A DNA stretch of 64,000 nt from Humidesulfovibrio mexicanus (GTDB taxonomy: Bacteria > Desulfobacterota > Desulfovibrionia > Desulfovibrionales > Desulfovibrionaceae): the NCBI RefSeq assembly GCF_900188225.1, contig NZ_FZOC01000006.1, positions 149,704 to 213,703 of the forward strand. Direction: 5' to 3'. A model generated the notes under the pieces. It ran no database searches. It was not told the DNA's origin and saw nothing but the letters and a program-made list of their open reading frames with translations. The first letter of the stretch is position 1. The number at the start of each line of letters is the position of its first letter. A program made the translations under genes and the position numbers. Positions 9,136 to 18,074 of the stretch are shown in pieces.

Positions 9136-10175
9136 TGCGCGGCCTCCCGCAGGGCGGCGATCCGCTCCGCCGCGCCGGGCTCAAGGGTCGGCGGCCGGTA
9201 GTCGAAGTAGTCCCGCCGCAGCACCCAGCCCAGCAGGGCCGGGCTTGCGGCCACCGCCGCGTTATGGAACAGGTAGCCTTGGGCGTAGCCCTGGTGGATG
9301 CGCGACAGCTCCGGCTCCGTGCGGCCGGGGCCGTGGTGCGCGGCCAGGCTGCTTTGGGCCAGGGCCTCGGCCTCCGGCTTGGGCGGCACCGCGCCCAGCC
9401 TGCGTATGGCGGTGTAGGAATCGCACACGCCCTGGTAGAAGAAGCGCCGCCAAAAGGCGTCCAGGGTCAGGCGCGAGGCCGGGATGCAGTGCTCCACCAG
9501 CGCTCCGGGCGCATAGGCGCACAAATGCCCGCCCCGGGCCAGCTTGAAGGAGAGCCCGGTCTCGCCGTCGCCCTGGAAGTGCTGCAGGCGCGCGGGGATG
9601 CAGTCCGGGTGGAAGCCGCCCAGGTCGAACAGGGTCTGCCTGCGGATGGCGTAATTGAGCCCCCACACGAAGTGCGGCTCGACCATCCGGGGCTCGTGCC
9701 CCATGTGGATGAGGCTTAGGGCCGGGCAGCTCTCGCCCCAGGGATCGCGGCGCTGAAAGTGCGCGAACCACTCCGGCGGGGCGACGGCGAAGCGCCCCAC
9801 GCTGGGACCACCCGCCAGGTGCACGCGCGGGTCGTCAAAGGCCCGCAGCAAGGCCGAAAGCCAGCCCGGCGCGGCCACGATGTCGTCGTCCACGAACACC
9901 AGCACCCCGCCTTTGGCCTCCAGCGCGCCCCGGTGTCGGCCGGAGAGCAGCCCGGGCTCCGGCTCGACCACGCAGCGCAGCCCGGCCAGCCGGTTCAAGC
10001 CGAAACGCTCCGGGGCCTCGGCGCACAGGGCGGCGGTGCCGTCGGTGGAGCCGTTGTCCACCACGAGCACCTCGAAATCCCCTGCCGGGACATCCTGCGC
10101 GGCCAGGGATTGCAAACACCCGGCCAGCAGGTCCGCACGGTTCAGGGTGGGCACGATGACGCTGGCGGCGATCAC
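9132..10175 (-). CDS. Family 2 glycosyltransferase
   Basis: 347 residues from a GTG that overlaps the upstream stop (GTGA); the frame is open much further upstream, but that part is the shadow of the epimerase gene. The N-terminus ASVIVPTLNRADLLAGCLQSL, then VVDNGSTDGT and VFVDDDIVAAPGW, is the GT-A core with its metal-binding Asp run. GDGETGLSFKL near the middle resembles the catalytic ED region. No membrane segment is visible. It probably adds a sugar during assembly of the glycan built by this operon. Confidence 0.9.
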   Translation of the reverse strand: MIAASVIVPTLNRADLLAGCLQSLAAQDVPAGDFEVLVVDNGSTDGTAALCAEAPERFGLNRLAGLRCVVEPEPGLLSGRHRGALEAKGGVLVFVDDDIVAAPGWLSALLRAFDDPRVHLAGGPSVGRFAVAPPEWFAHFQRRDPWGESCPALSLIHMGHEPRMVEPHFVWGLNYAIRRQTLFDLGGFHPDCIPARLQHFQGDGETGLSFKLARGGHLCAYAPGALVEHCIPASRLTLDAFWRRFFYQGVCDSYTAIRRLGAVPPKPEAEALAQSSLAAHHGPGRTEPELSRIHQGYAQGYLFHNAAVAASPALLGWVLRRDYFDYRPPTLEPGAAERIAALREAAQ

Positions 10176-11119
10176 GGGCGCGCCTCGCGAAAGAAGTCCA
10201 GGGTCTCGGGCAGCAGGACGAGCGGGTCCTCCGGCGGCGAAATGCCGAGCCACTCGGCCATGCGGCCGGTATGGGCCACGAAGCGCAGCACCTCCGGCCC
10301 GCGCGCGGGCAGCACGCGCGTCTCCACGCGGCGTTCCGGCAGACAGGCGGCCACGCGTTCGGCCAGCTCCGGCAGGCTTGCGCCCCGGCCGGAGCCGATG
10401 TTCACCGGGCCGGCAGGCAGCTCGCCTGCGCGCTCGGCCAGGCGCAGCAGGGCCTCGCAGGTGAGCCCCACGGGCACGAAGTCGATGAGCTGGCCGCCGC
10501 CGTAGAGAAAGAGCGGCTCCCCGGCCAGGGCCCGCTGGCAGAACAGCGGGATCACCCGGTCCCGGTCGCCGGGGCCGTAGACGTTGGCCATGCGCACCAC
10601 TCGGACGTTCAGGCCCTGGGCCGCAAAGGCCCCGCAGTAGGCCTCGGCCGCAACCTTGCTGGCGCCGTAGGCATTCTTGGGCGCCAGGGGCGCGTGCTCG
10701 CGCACGGGCAGCTCCGCGGGCTCGCCGTACACCTCCCGCGAGGAGGCGAACACGAAACAGCGCACGCAGGCCGCATCGCGCGCGGCCGTGAGCAGGTTCA
10801 CCGTGCCCGCAACGTTGGCCCCGAAGGAGTAGCCCAGGTCCGTCACCGAGCCCAGCACGTTGGACTGGGCGGCCAGGTGGAACACCAGCTCGGCCCCGGC
10901 CACGGCCTGGCGGCAGGCCTGGGCATCTCGGATGTCGCCCTTGACGAAGCGTACGCGGCGGTCGCAAACCAGCGGGTCGTCCAGCATGTCGCCTGGGGCC
11001 GGGCAGGGGCGGAACAGGTTGTCCAGCACGCGCACCTGCGTCACCTCCGGCCGGGCCAGCAGCCGGGCCACCAGATGCCTGCCGATGAATCCGGCTCCGC
11101 CGGTGACCAGGACGATCAC
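10172..11119 (-). CDS. NAD-dependent sugar epimerase/dehydratase
   Basis: 315 residues from a GTG with GGAGG eight bases upstream. The N-terminal GGAGFIG at residues 7-13 binds NAD. FVFASSREVYG and, about 22 residues later, YGASK supply the Ser and YxxxK of extended short-chain dehydrogenases. The enzyme probably makes a nucleotide-activated sugar for the adjacent glycosyltransferases. It could be a 4-epimerase or a dehydratase; the sequence alone does not decide. Confidence 0.92.
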   Translation of the reverse strand: MIVLVTGGAGFIGRHLVARLLARPEVTQVRVLDNLFRPCPAPGDMLDDPLVCDRRVRFVKGDIRDAQACRQAVAGAELVFHLAAQSNVLGSVTDLGYSFGANVAGTVNLLTAARDAACVRCFVFASSREVYGEPAELPVREHAPLAPKNAYGASKVAAEAYCGAFAAQGLNVRVVRMANVYGPGDRDRVIPLFCQRALAGEPLFLYGGGQLIDFVPVGLTCEALLRLAERAGELPAGPVNIGSGRGASLPELAERVAACLPERRVETRVLPARGPEVLRFVAHTGRMAEWLGISPPEDPLVLLPETLDFFREARP

Positions 11120-11295
11120 GGACGCGCCTCCGGCCGGGCCGGGCGTGTGCGGAGGGAAATGCGTGGGCGTGCGAAGTGGCGCATGTCAAAATCCTGCCAG
11201 GGCTTGCGGGATGAGGGGGGAGGAACAAACGCCGCGCCATCGCCCGCTGCGGCGGCGCGCGCCTGCACGACATTCAAGAACCGCGCCAAGGACGG

Positions 11296-13176
11296 CTATT
11301 CCCCCTGCGCGCCTCGAAGCAGCTCGGCGAGCCGCGCCTCCTGCCCGGCGAGCAGCTCCAGCAACTGCGCCAGCATCCGCCGGGCGAAGCCAAACTGGTA
11401 GCGCAGGCCCTCCGCCAACCGCTCCGGGTCCGGGGAGGTGACCAGGGAATGGAAACGCGGGTGATCGAAATCCTCGAAGCGTTGCAGGAGGTAGGTGACG
11501 TTGTTGGCGTCGAAGATGGCCAGCACCTTGCGCCCCTGTTCCAGGAACGCGGCCCCGCCGCCTGCCTGCCCGTCTCGGGCGCTTCTGGCGTCCAAGGCGT
11601 CCAGGGCGTCCAGCAGCGCCAGGCTGCCCTTGTGCCGGGCCGCCTCGGCGCGGGCCACGGCCAGGGCCCCGTCCAGGGCGGGCGCGCGGCGGCGCGCGGC
11701 GTGCGCCGTGCGCAGGGAGGCGGCCAGCCGCCCCGTGGGCGCAATGGCCGGGGCCTCGTCGAACACCACGGGCGGGGTGTCGATGATGCTGTCGCGGCTG
11801 GTGTTGACCACTTCCATGCCGGAGAGCCGCATCTCGTCGCCCAGCCAGTGTTTCACGTCCAGGAAGTTCAGGCTGGTGAAGCGTTCCCGGCCGAAACGGT
11901 TCACCACCGGACAAAGCTGCGGGAAGCGGTCGATGCGCTCGCGGGACTGGGGGGTGTACGTGCGGCCCGCGTCGCCGGTGACGTAGCGCAAGGACCAGGG
12001 ATCGCCGGAGGACAGCAGCGCGCCCGCCAGCACGGCCCGGCCGCAGCCCAGGTGCCGCGCCAGGGAAAAGGCCGTGGTGAGCACCGAGCCGTGCAGCCGC
12101 AGGGCCGGGCGCGGGCCGAACACATCCGGCCGCACCGCGCCGAAGAGAAACTTCTGCGGAAACACCTCGCCCCCCAGGCAGGACAGGGCGTGGGCCACCA
12201 GCATCACCGGCCGAAGCCGGGGCAGGCCCTCGAAGCTGCGCGCCACCTGGAGCGAGGTGTCGTTGACCACGCAGAAGTGCGGCCGGATTCCGGCCTCCAC
12301 CAGGGTCCGCAGGGCGGAGTTGACGCAGATGATCACCGCGTTGTCCTGGTGGGCGCGCAGGAAGTCCAACTGCTCGGCCAGGGCGGCGCCGGCGGCGGCC
12401 AAAATGGCCGTCTCGCCCCGGAACAGGCCGCGCAGGGCGTCTATGTCCGGACACAGGGCGTAGGCGGGCAAATTCTCGTACAGGTGGACCAGCTGGTCGT
12501 AAAACAGGTCCTGGACGATGGGCCGCAACGGCAGGCCCCGGCTCAGGGACTGACTGCCCAGGGGATACACCTGATGGCGGTAGAACAGGGTCTCCACGTA
12601 CTGGGCCGCCTCCGCGGCCAGGGCGCGATCTTCCTCCGTGGCCTTGGCGGGGACCAGAAAGGCCGGGAAGCCCAGGCGAAACACCTCGCGGCCCAGAAGC
12701 TCCGCCAGGGGCGGCGAAAATTCGTGCGGGCGGCCCAGGAACAGGAAGGCCTTGCCCGCCAGGCGCGCGGGCTCCACAGCGGCCAGCAGACGGCCCAGGC
12801 GGGCGGGGTCGTGCTCGAACACCAGGACCAGCGCGCCGGGCTCGGCCAAGAGGCGCAGGAACTCCGGACTGGGCAGCGCCCCCACAACGGCCACAAGCCG
12901 CGTGGCCGCCAGCACCTGGTCCAGGGAGCTCTGCGGCGGCAGCACCTGGAACACGGGAGGCCCCCCGGCAACGGGCCGCGCAAGCCAGGGATTCTCAAAG
13001 GCCCACAGGGGCGCGTGGGGGGAAAAGATGTGGGCAGGGGCCTCCGGCGCATGGACTGCGGCGGACGGCGGGGAGACAAGATCCTCGGGCCGCGGCTCGC
13101 CGCGCGCGCTGAACAGCACGCCCGACTCCGCCAGCGCCCGGAACTGAGCCAGCACCCTGGCCAAGGAAACCGCCAT
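11296..13176 (-). CDS. DUF115 / Maf-type motility-associated protein
   Basis: 626 residues, start chosen at an ATG just after GGGAGGG. The central part (ALCPDIDALRGLFRGETAIL, IICVNSALRTLVEAGIRP, CVVNDTS, MLVAHALSCLGG, LHGSVLTTAFSLARHLGC) is the DUF115 domain of Maf proteins. These proteins are known to be needed for adding nonulosonic acids to flagellins. The presence of this domain is the best clue that the whole cluster glycosylates a surface protein, possibly flagellin. It is followed after 176 bases by the epimerase gene and is probably the first gene of the minus-strand operon. Confidence 0.85.
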   Translation of the reverse strand: MAVSLARVLAQFRALAESGVLFSARGEPRPEDLVSPPSAAVHAPEAPAHIFSPHAPLWAFENPWLARPVAGGPPVFQVLPPQSSLDQVLAATRLVAVVGALPSPEFLRLLAEPGALVLVFEHDPARLGRLLAAVEPARLAGKAFLFLGRPHEFSPPLAELLGREVFRLGFPAFLVPAKATEEDRALAAEAAQYVETLFYRHQVYPLGSQSLSRGLPLRPIVQDLFYDQLVHLYENLPAYALCPDIDALRGLFRGETAILAAAGAALAEQLDFLRAHQDNAVIICVNSALRTLVEAGIRPHFCVVNDTSLQVARSFEGLPRLRPVMLVAHALSCLGGEVFPQKFLFGAVRPDVFGPRPALRLHGSVLTTAFSLARHLGCGRAVLAGALLSSGDPWSLRYVTGDAGRTYTPQSRERIDRFPQLCPVVNRFGRERFTSLNFLDVKHWLGDEMRLSGMEVVNTSRDSIIDTPPVVFDEAPAIAPTGRLAASLRTAHAARRRAPALDGALAVARAEAARHKGSLALLDALDALDARSARDGQAGGGAAFLEQGRKVLAIFDANNVTYLLQRFEDFDHPRFHSLVTSPDPERLAEGLRYQFGFARRMLAQLLELLAGQEARLAELLRGAQGE

Positions 13177-13334
13177 CGCCCTCCCCCGCCCCGCAGCGTC
13201 TTGGCGCATCCCTGACGATGCGGCCACGCCTGGGGCTGGCCGCAGGAAACCCTATTTTCTAATGTTTGTCTAGATGCCCGCGGGACACCGCCCGACTGGC
13301 CGGAACGCACGCGCTCCGGGGCTTGGCAAAACCA

Positions 13335-15554
13335 CTAGGCCAGGGGCAGCTCCACCATGAAGATGGACCCGCTGGGCCGGGCGGCCTCCACGCGCACCTG
13401 GCCCTTGTGGTCGGTGACGATGGAGCGCACGATGGTAAGACCCAGGCCGGTGCCGGTCTTCTTGCGCGAGAAGTAGGGCTCGAACATGCGCGCACGCTCC
13501 TCCTGGGTGAAGCCGGGGCCGTTGTCCTCCACGCTGATGCGCGCAAGCCCGCGCGCCGGGTCGTGGGCGGCGCGCACCAGCACGCGCCCGTCCTGGCGGC
13601 CCTCCAGGGCCTCGGCGGCGTTGGTGAGCAGGTTGATGAACACCTTGCGCAGGCCCTCGGCGTCGAAGGGCAGGGGCGGCAGGCCGGGGGCGGCGTCCAG
13701 CTCCCAGCGGATGCCCCGGTGGGCCGTGGCGAAGGTGCCCACCACCTCGGCGAGCAGCGGCGGCAGATCGCCGGGCACGAGCTGCACCTCCGGCAACTTG
13801 GCGTAGCCGGAAAACTCCGCCACCATCTGCTGCAGGCGCTCGGCCTCGCGCACGATGAGCGCGGCGCAGTCGTCGAAACTCTTGTCGTTGGCCACGGCCG
13901 AGAACTTGCGCATGAGCCGCTGGGCCGAAAGCTTGATGGGCGTGAGCGGGTTCTTGATCTCGTGGGCGATGCGCTGGGCCACCTCCTGCCAGGCGGCCAG
14001 ACGCTGCACCTTCTCAAGCTCGGTGATGTCCTCGAACACGGCAACAAGCCCGGTGCCCTCGGCCTGGGCGTCGCCGCCGGTGAGCCCCACGAGATTCACC
14101 AAGAAGCGCGCCCCGCGATCCTTGAGCTGCAGGTCGATCTGCCGGGTCCATCTGGCCTCCGGCACCTTGGCCAGGTGCTTGAGCGCCCCGGTGAGCAGTT
14201 CCGCGAACTCGCCGCGCACCAGGTGTTGGGCCTTGCGCCCCACCAGCTGCTCGGCGTTCACGCCCAGCATGGCCTCGGCCGCCTTGTTCACCGTGCCGAT
14301 GCGCCCGCTGGCGTCGGTGGAGACGACGCCGCTGGTGATGTTGTCCAGCACGGCCTCGATGTACCTGCCGCGCCGCTCCAACTCCTCGTACTGCTGGGCC
14401 ATGCGCTCCTGCGCGTCCAGCAGGCGCTTCTGCCCGGCCTCCAGGTCCTCGGCCATGCGGTTGAAGCTCCGCACCAGCGATCCCAGTTCGTCATCCGCCG
14501 TGTCGTCCAGCCGCACGGAAAGATCGCCCTTGGCGATGCGCTCGGTGCCTGCGGCCATGGCCTGCACCGGCGCGCTGATCTCCTTGGCCAGGCGGAAGCC
14601 GAACCAGCTGGCCCCCAGCACGATCAACAGGCTCATGACCCCCAGGGTCAGATACAGCGTCATTTTCCACGGATACTTGAGCTTGCGCAGCTTCTTGTAC
14701 TCGTCCAGACCGCGGGCCACCTGGTCCAGCTTGTACATGAGCCCGCCGCCGATGCTCTCGCCCAGCACCAGGAAGCCCGCGCGCCCCTCGTCCACGGGCA
14801 GCAGCCCCACAATGAGGTCGTTGCCCGAGGTGGAGAGCATCACCGAGACATACCGCGGGTTCTTGCGCAAATCCTCCAGGTTCACCTTGGTTCGCGCCTC
14901 GCTCCACACCCGGTCGAACACCTGGGGCGGGTGCGTGTTCTGGGCGCGCCCCTCCGGACTGATGACCCCCACCACCGCAAGGCCATACTCCCGGAGCGAC
15001 TCGGCCAGATGGGTGTCCATGTTCCGGCCGCCCCAGCCGTAGTGCGCCGCGGCCACCTGCGCTAGCACCTCACGCCCGCGCTGCTCCACGCGCGCCTGGG
15101 CCGACTGGTAGAACGCCCGGCCGATCTCCAGGGACTGCTCCATGGAGTCCTCGACCTGGCTCTTGAACCAGTAGTCCACGCTGGTTTGCACAAACTTGGC
15201 CGAGACATAGAACATGAGCGCCACCGGCACCAGGGAGAGCAGGATGAAAGCCAGCACCAGGCGCGTGCGCAACCGCGAGCCCAGCACGTTGCGGCGGCGC
15301 TCCAGAAGCAGCTTCACGCCGTTTCGGCCCACCACGAACAGCACCAACAGCAGCAGGATGATGTTCAGGTTCACCAGGCCAAGGAACAGGTAGGAATTGA
15401 CCCCCAGGAGCCTGAGCTCCACCCAGGTGAGCACCACGATGACGAGCATTCCCGCCAGGGCGATGCCGATCTCGCGCTTGCGGCGCTGGCGTTCCCGAAG
15501 CTCGGGGGGGAGGGGCGGCGCGGCGGCGGCCCTGTGCTCTGGCGTTGGTTCCAC
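13335..15554 (-). CDS. NtrY-like membrane histidine kinase
   Basis: 739 residues from a GTG eight bases after the DUF4390 stop; the frame stays open upstream, but that stretch is a shadow. The order is three N-terminal membrane helices, a periplasmic segment, a fourth helix, a HAMP linker (PVQAMAAGTERIAKGDLSVRL), a PAS domain (AVLDNITSGVVSTD), the phosphoacceptor HEIKNPLTPIKLSAQ, and the ATPase boxes NLLTNAAEAL, DNGPGF and GTGLGLTIV. NtrY family kinases sense nitrogen or redox state and usually signal to a sigma-54 NtrX-type regulator. No regulator gene is adjacent here. A DUF4390 gene immediately before it suggests a periplasmic partner. Confidence 0.95.
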   Translation of the reverse strand: MEPTPEHRAAAAPPLPPELRERQRRKREIGIALAGMLVIVVLTWVELRLLGVNSYLFLGLVNLNIILLLLVLFVVGRNGVKLLLERRRNVLGSRLRTRLVLAFILLSLVPVALMFYVSAKFVQTSVDYWFKSQVEDSMEQSLEIGRAFYQSAQARVEQRGREVLAQVAAAHYGWGGRNMDTHLAESLREYGLAVVGVISPEGRAQNTHPPQVFDRVWSEARTKVNLEDLRKNPRYVSVMLSTSGNDLIVGLLPVDEGRAGFLVLGESIGGGLMYKLDQVARGLDEYKKLRKLKYPWKMTLYLTLGVMSLLIVLGASWFGFRLAKEISAPVQAMAAGTERIAKGDLSVRLDDTADDELGSLVRSFNRMAEDLEAGQKRLLDAQERMAQQYEELERRGRYIEAVLDNITSGVVSTDASGRIGTVNKAAEAMLGVNAEQLVGRKAQHLVRGEFAELLTGALKHLAKVPEARWTRQIDLQLKDRGARFLVNLVGLTGGDAQAEGTGLVAVFEDITELEKVQRLAAWQEVAQRIAHEIKNPLTPIKLSAQRLMRKFSAVANDKSFDDCAALIVREAERLQQMVAEFSGYAKLPEVQLVPGDLPPLLAEVVGTFATAHRGIRWELDAAPGLPPLPFDAEGLRKVFINLLTNAAEALEGRQDGRVLVRAAHDPARGLARISVEDNGPGFTQEERARMFEPYFSRKKTGTGLGLTIVRSIVTDHKGQVRVEAARPSGSIFMVELPLA

Positions 15555-15561
15555 GGGCGTC

Positions 15562-16128
15562 CTAGTACTTGAAGTGCAGCCGGTAGGACGTCTGGGGCGC
15601 CACGTCCCAGGACCAGAAGAACAGCGTGCGCCGGAACCAGTTCGGTATGTCCGTCTGGTGCAGGCGGATGTCCAGATCCAAGGAATATTCCTGCCCGCGC
15701 TCCAGCAGGCTCCACGCCCCCAGTTCAAGGGCCAGGGAGCCCCAGCCCGTGCGCAGCAGTTCGTCCAGCCGGGGGTTCTTGAGCGGCGCCTCGCGGCCGG
15801 GAATGGCCATGACGTATTCGCGGGTCAACTGGTCGTACTTCAGGCGGCAGGACATCTCCGCCTTGGCCACCGTGGGGCTGGAAAACAGCCCGCCCTCCCG
15901 CGTGAGCTTGCCCCTGCTGGAAAGCGCCAGGGTGGCCCCGGCCTGCAACGCGTCCGACACCTCGGCCAGGGAATCCAGCGCCACGCCGAAGCGCGCGGTA
16001 AGCGCCCCGGACTGGTTGTCCACCACCAGGTTGGAAAGCACCAGCGACTGCGCAAGGGCCGCCTGCCCCCAAAGGGCCAGAACCAGGGCCAGCACTGCGG
16101 CCAAAAACGGACGGCGGCGTTGCGACAT
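15562..16128 (-). CDS. DUF4390 exported protein
   Basis: 188 residues starting MSQRRRPFLAAVLALVLALW, a clear signal peptide ending near AALA. The mature part has the DUF4390 pattern (LVLSNLVVDNQSGALTARFG ... TDIPNWFRRTLFFWSW). The spacing to the kinase gene is eight bases, so the two form one transcript. A role as a periplasmic or membrane-edge partner of the kinase is inferred from this arrangement. Confidence 0.85.
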   Translation of the reverse strand: MSQRRRPFLAAVLALVLALWGQAALAQSLVLSNLVVDNQSGALTARFGVALDSLAEVSDALQAGATLALSSRGKLTREGGLFSSPTVAKAEMSCRLKYDQLTREYVMAIPGREAPLKNPRLDELLRTGWGSLALELGAWSLLERGQEYSLDLDIRLHQTDIPNWFRRTLFFWSWDVAPQTSYRLHFKY

Positions 16129-16251
16129 GCTCTGTCCGGGTTGAGGTGACCTGCGCGCGCGGCCCGTGCCTGCGCGGGACGCAAAGCGTGCACGATACGC
16201 ACGATAGCACTCGCGCAGCTGCGCATCAAGAACAGCGGGAAACGGCAAACC

Positions 16252-16983
16252 TCAACCCCGTTGCGGCCTTGGGCCAAAAATCGCCGTGCCCACCCGGACG
16301 ATCGTCGCGCCCTCGGCGATGGCCGCCTCGAAATCGCCCGTCATGCCCATGGACAACTCCGGCAACGGCACGCCAAGCTCGGCCGCCAGTCCGTCTCGCA
16401 GCTCCCGCAAATACTCGAACGCAGGCCCCGCCTCCTCCGGCGAGTCGAACACCGGCGGCAGACACATGAGCCCGCGCAAATCCAGCCCAAAGCCGCCCTC
16501 TCCAAGCGACAGCACAAGCCGGGCCAGCGCCGGAAGCTCCGCCTCCTCCACCCCGGCCTTCTGCTCCTCGCCCATGTTCACCTCGATGAGCACGGGTTGC
16601 AGCACCCGCGCCTCCCTGGCGCGCTTGGCCAGCTCGCGGGCCAGCTTCTCGGAGTCCACACTGTGGACAAGTCCGAAACGGCCCACCACGGACTTGGCCT
16701 TCTTGCTCTGCAAGCCGCCCACGAAGTGCCACAGGATGTCCTCGCCCACCAGCTCGTCCTGCTTGGCCAGGGCCTCCTGCGCGTACGACTCGCCGAACTC
16801 GCGCTGGCCGCAAGCCACAAGCGCGCGGATGTCCGAAGCGGGATGGAACTTCGAAATCGCCACCAGGCGCACCGAATCCGGCGCCCTGCCGGCCTGCGTG
16901 CAGGCCGCCGCCATGCGCGCGCGCACGGATTCCAGGTTGCGGCAAAGCTCCTCACGACGCCCGACTGTGGATGTATCGTTCAT
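16252..16983 (-). CDS. YggS-family PLP-binding protein
   Basis: 243 residues. SVRLVAISKFHPASDI carries the PLP lysine, and FGESYAQEALAKQ, WHFVGGLQSKKAKSV, VLIEVNMGEEQKAGV, LRGLMCLPP and LSMGMTGDFEAAIAEGAT follow in the family order. The family keeps pyridoxal phosphate and amino-acid pools balanced. No good ribosome site lies before this ATG, so expression may depend on the upstream mRNA. The gene ends about 120 bases before DUF4390. Confidence 0.93.
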   Translation of the reverse strand: MNDTSTVGRREELCRNLESVRARMAAACTQAGRAPDSVRLVAISKFHPASDIRALVACGQREFGESYAQEALAKQDELVGEDILWHFVGGLQSKKAKSVVGRFGLVHSVDSEKLARELAKRAREARVLQPVLIEVNMGEEQKAGVEEAELPALARLVLSLGEGGFGLDLRGLMCLPPVFDSPEEAGPAFEYLRELRDGLAAELGVPLPELSMGMTGDFEAAIAEGATIVRVGTAIFGPRPQRG

Positions 16984-17051
16984 GCGGGCTGCATAGGACA
17001 AAAGAAGGGCCGAGGCAACGCGGCGGGAAAGGGAAAAGGCGGAGAGACGAC

Positions 17052-17126
17052 GCGGGGGAGCGGGGAAACTTTTTTCAAAAAGTTTCCCCGCTCCCCCGCA
17101 CCCCCTCACCCCTTCAAAAACGTTTA
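17052..17126. repeat. Palindromic element, copy 1
   Basis: A perfect 23-bp inverted repeat (17052-17074 with 17077-17099) around a TC centre. It is followed by a conserved tail (CCCCTCACCCCTTCAAAAAC). Copy 2 lies at 17829 in the same orientation. The stem differs from copy 2 by a C-G pair where copy 2 has T-A, a compensatory change. The hairpin lacks a T run beyond the stem, so it is not a typical terminator. It lies between yggS and the flavin reductase. Confidence 0.85.
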
Positions 17127-17170
17127 TAGGGGGAATGGGGGGCAATCGCGCAAGAAGCTGCGCCCGGGGA

Positions 17171-17743
17171 CTAGTCCATGTACGCGCGCCCCACGTTGAA
17201 GCCCTTGGCCACCACAGGACCGACGCCATAATACAGGCTCGCGCCCGGCGCGTAGATAAGGGGCTGCAGAAGGGACAAATCCACATGCCCGTCGGCCCCG
17301 AGCACCGACTCCTCCGCCTTCACGTCCACAATCTCGCCCACGAACTGCGTGTGCCCGCCCAAATCAAGCGTCTGCACAAGGCGGCACTCTATGGCCACAG
17401 GGAACTCGGCCACGTACGGCGCATCCACAAGCTCGCTTCTGACCGGCGTCAGCCCGGCCACCGCAAACTTGTCCGCCACCGCGCCCGAGACCATGCCCAT
17501 GTAGTCCGCCTGCGCCACCTGGCTCTGGCCCGCAATGCTCACCGTGAACGCCCGGCGCGCCATGATGGCCGCGTAGCTGTGCCGCTCCTTGCGGATGGAC
17601 ACCGCCAGGCACGGCGGCGCGGAACAGCAGATGCCCGCCCATGCCGCCGTCATCGCGTTCGCCTTGCCCGCCGCGTCGTATGATCCCACCACCCACACCG
17701 GCGTGGGATAGGCCAGGGTCTTGGCTCCAAGTGACTTCTTCAT
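17171..17743 (-). CDS. Flavin reductase-like protein
   Basis: 190 residues; the ATG has AAGGAG eight bases upstream. The sequence (PTPVWVVGSYDAAGKANAMTAAW, CLAVSIRKERHSYAAI, FTVSIAG, ECRLVQTLDLGGHTQFVGEIVDVKAEE) is the FMN-binding split-barrel of the flavin reductase family. CCSAPPC is a Cys-rich bulge near the substrate pocket. In sulfate reducers such proteins act as flavoredoxin-like electron carriers. It stands alone between two copies of the palindromic element. Confidence 0.92.
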   Translation of the reverse strand: MKKSLGAKTLAYPTPVWVVGSYDAAGKANAMTAAWAGICCSAPPCLAVSIRKERHSYAAIMARRAFTVSIAGQSQVAQADYMGMVSGAVADKFAVAGLTPVRSELVDAPYVAEFPVAIECRLVQTLDLGGHTQFVGEIVDVKAEESVLGADGHVDLSLLQPLIYAPGASLYYGVGPVVAKGFNVGRAYMD

Positions 17744-18074
17744 GTGTCGCGCTCCTTGGCTGAAGATTCGTTGGGGGCACAATGGCCCAGGCCGACATGG
17801 TTCCGCAAGACGGCAGGGAGTATAGTATCGGGGGAGTGGGGAAACTTTTTGAAAAAAGTTTCCCCACTCCCCCGCCCCCCCTCGCCCCTTCAAAAACTTT
17901 TCATGGGAAGAACAAAGGGCGCAGACGCACGCTGGCCGACGCCGACAGCGAGGCCGGAAGGCGTGAACCGTTGGAACAGGGAGCCCGGCATAGGCCAAGC
18001 CATGACTCCGTGGCGCTGCGGCGGCCAATGGCGCCCCTTGTGCATCCGCCCGCGCGCTGGTACATGCTTGAGCG
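17744..18074. other. 331-base gene-free stretch holding repeat copy 2
   Basis: Between the divergent flavin reductase and rlmN starts. Apart from the palindromic element at 17829-17905 I see no gene. Short open frames through the repeat encode low-complexity peptides and look like by-products of the repeat. Confidence 0.7.
17829..17905. repeat. Palindromic element, copy 2
   Basis: A perfect 22-bp inverted repeat (17829-17850 with 17853-17874) with a GA centre, followed by the same CCCCTTCAAAAAC tail as copy 1. The central 20 bases are the exact reverse complement of those of copy 1, as if the centre had flipped. The stem carries the paired substitution described for copy 1. Confidence 0.85.

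Noticed and set aside
17052..17099. Repeat hairpins read as terminators
   Set aside because: No T run after the stem on either strand, and a shared tail suggests an element instead.
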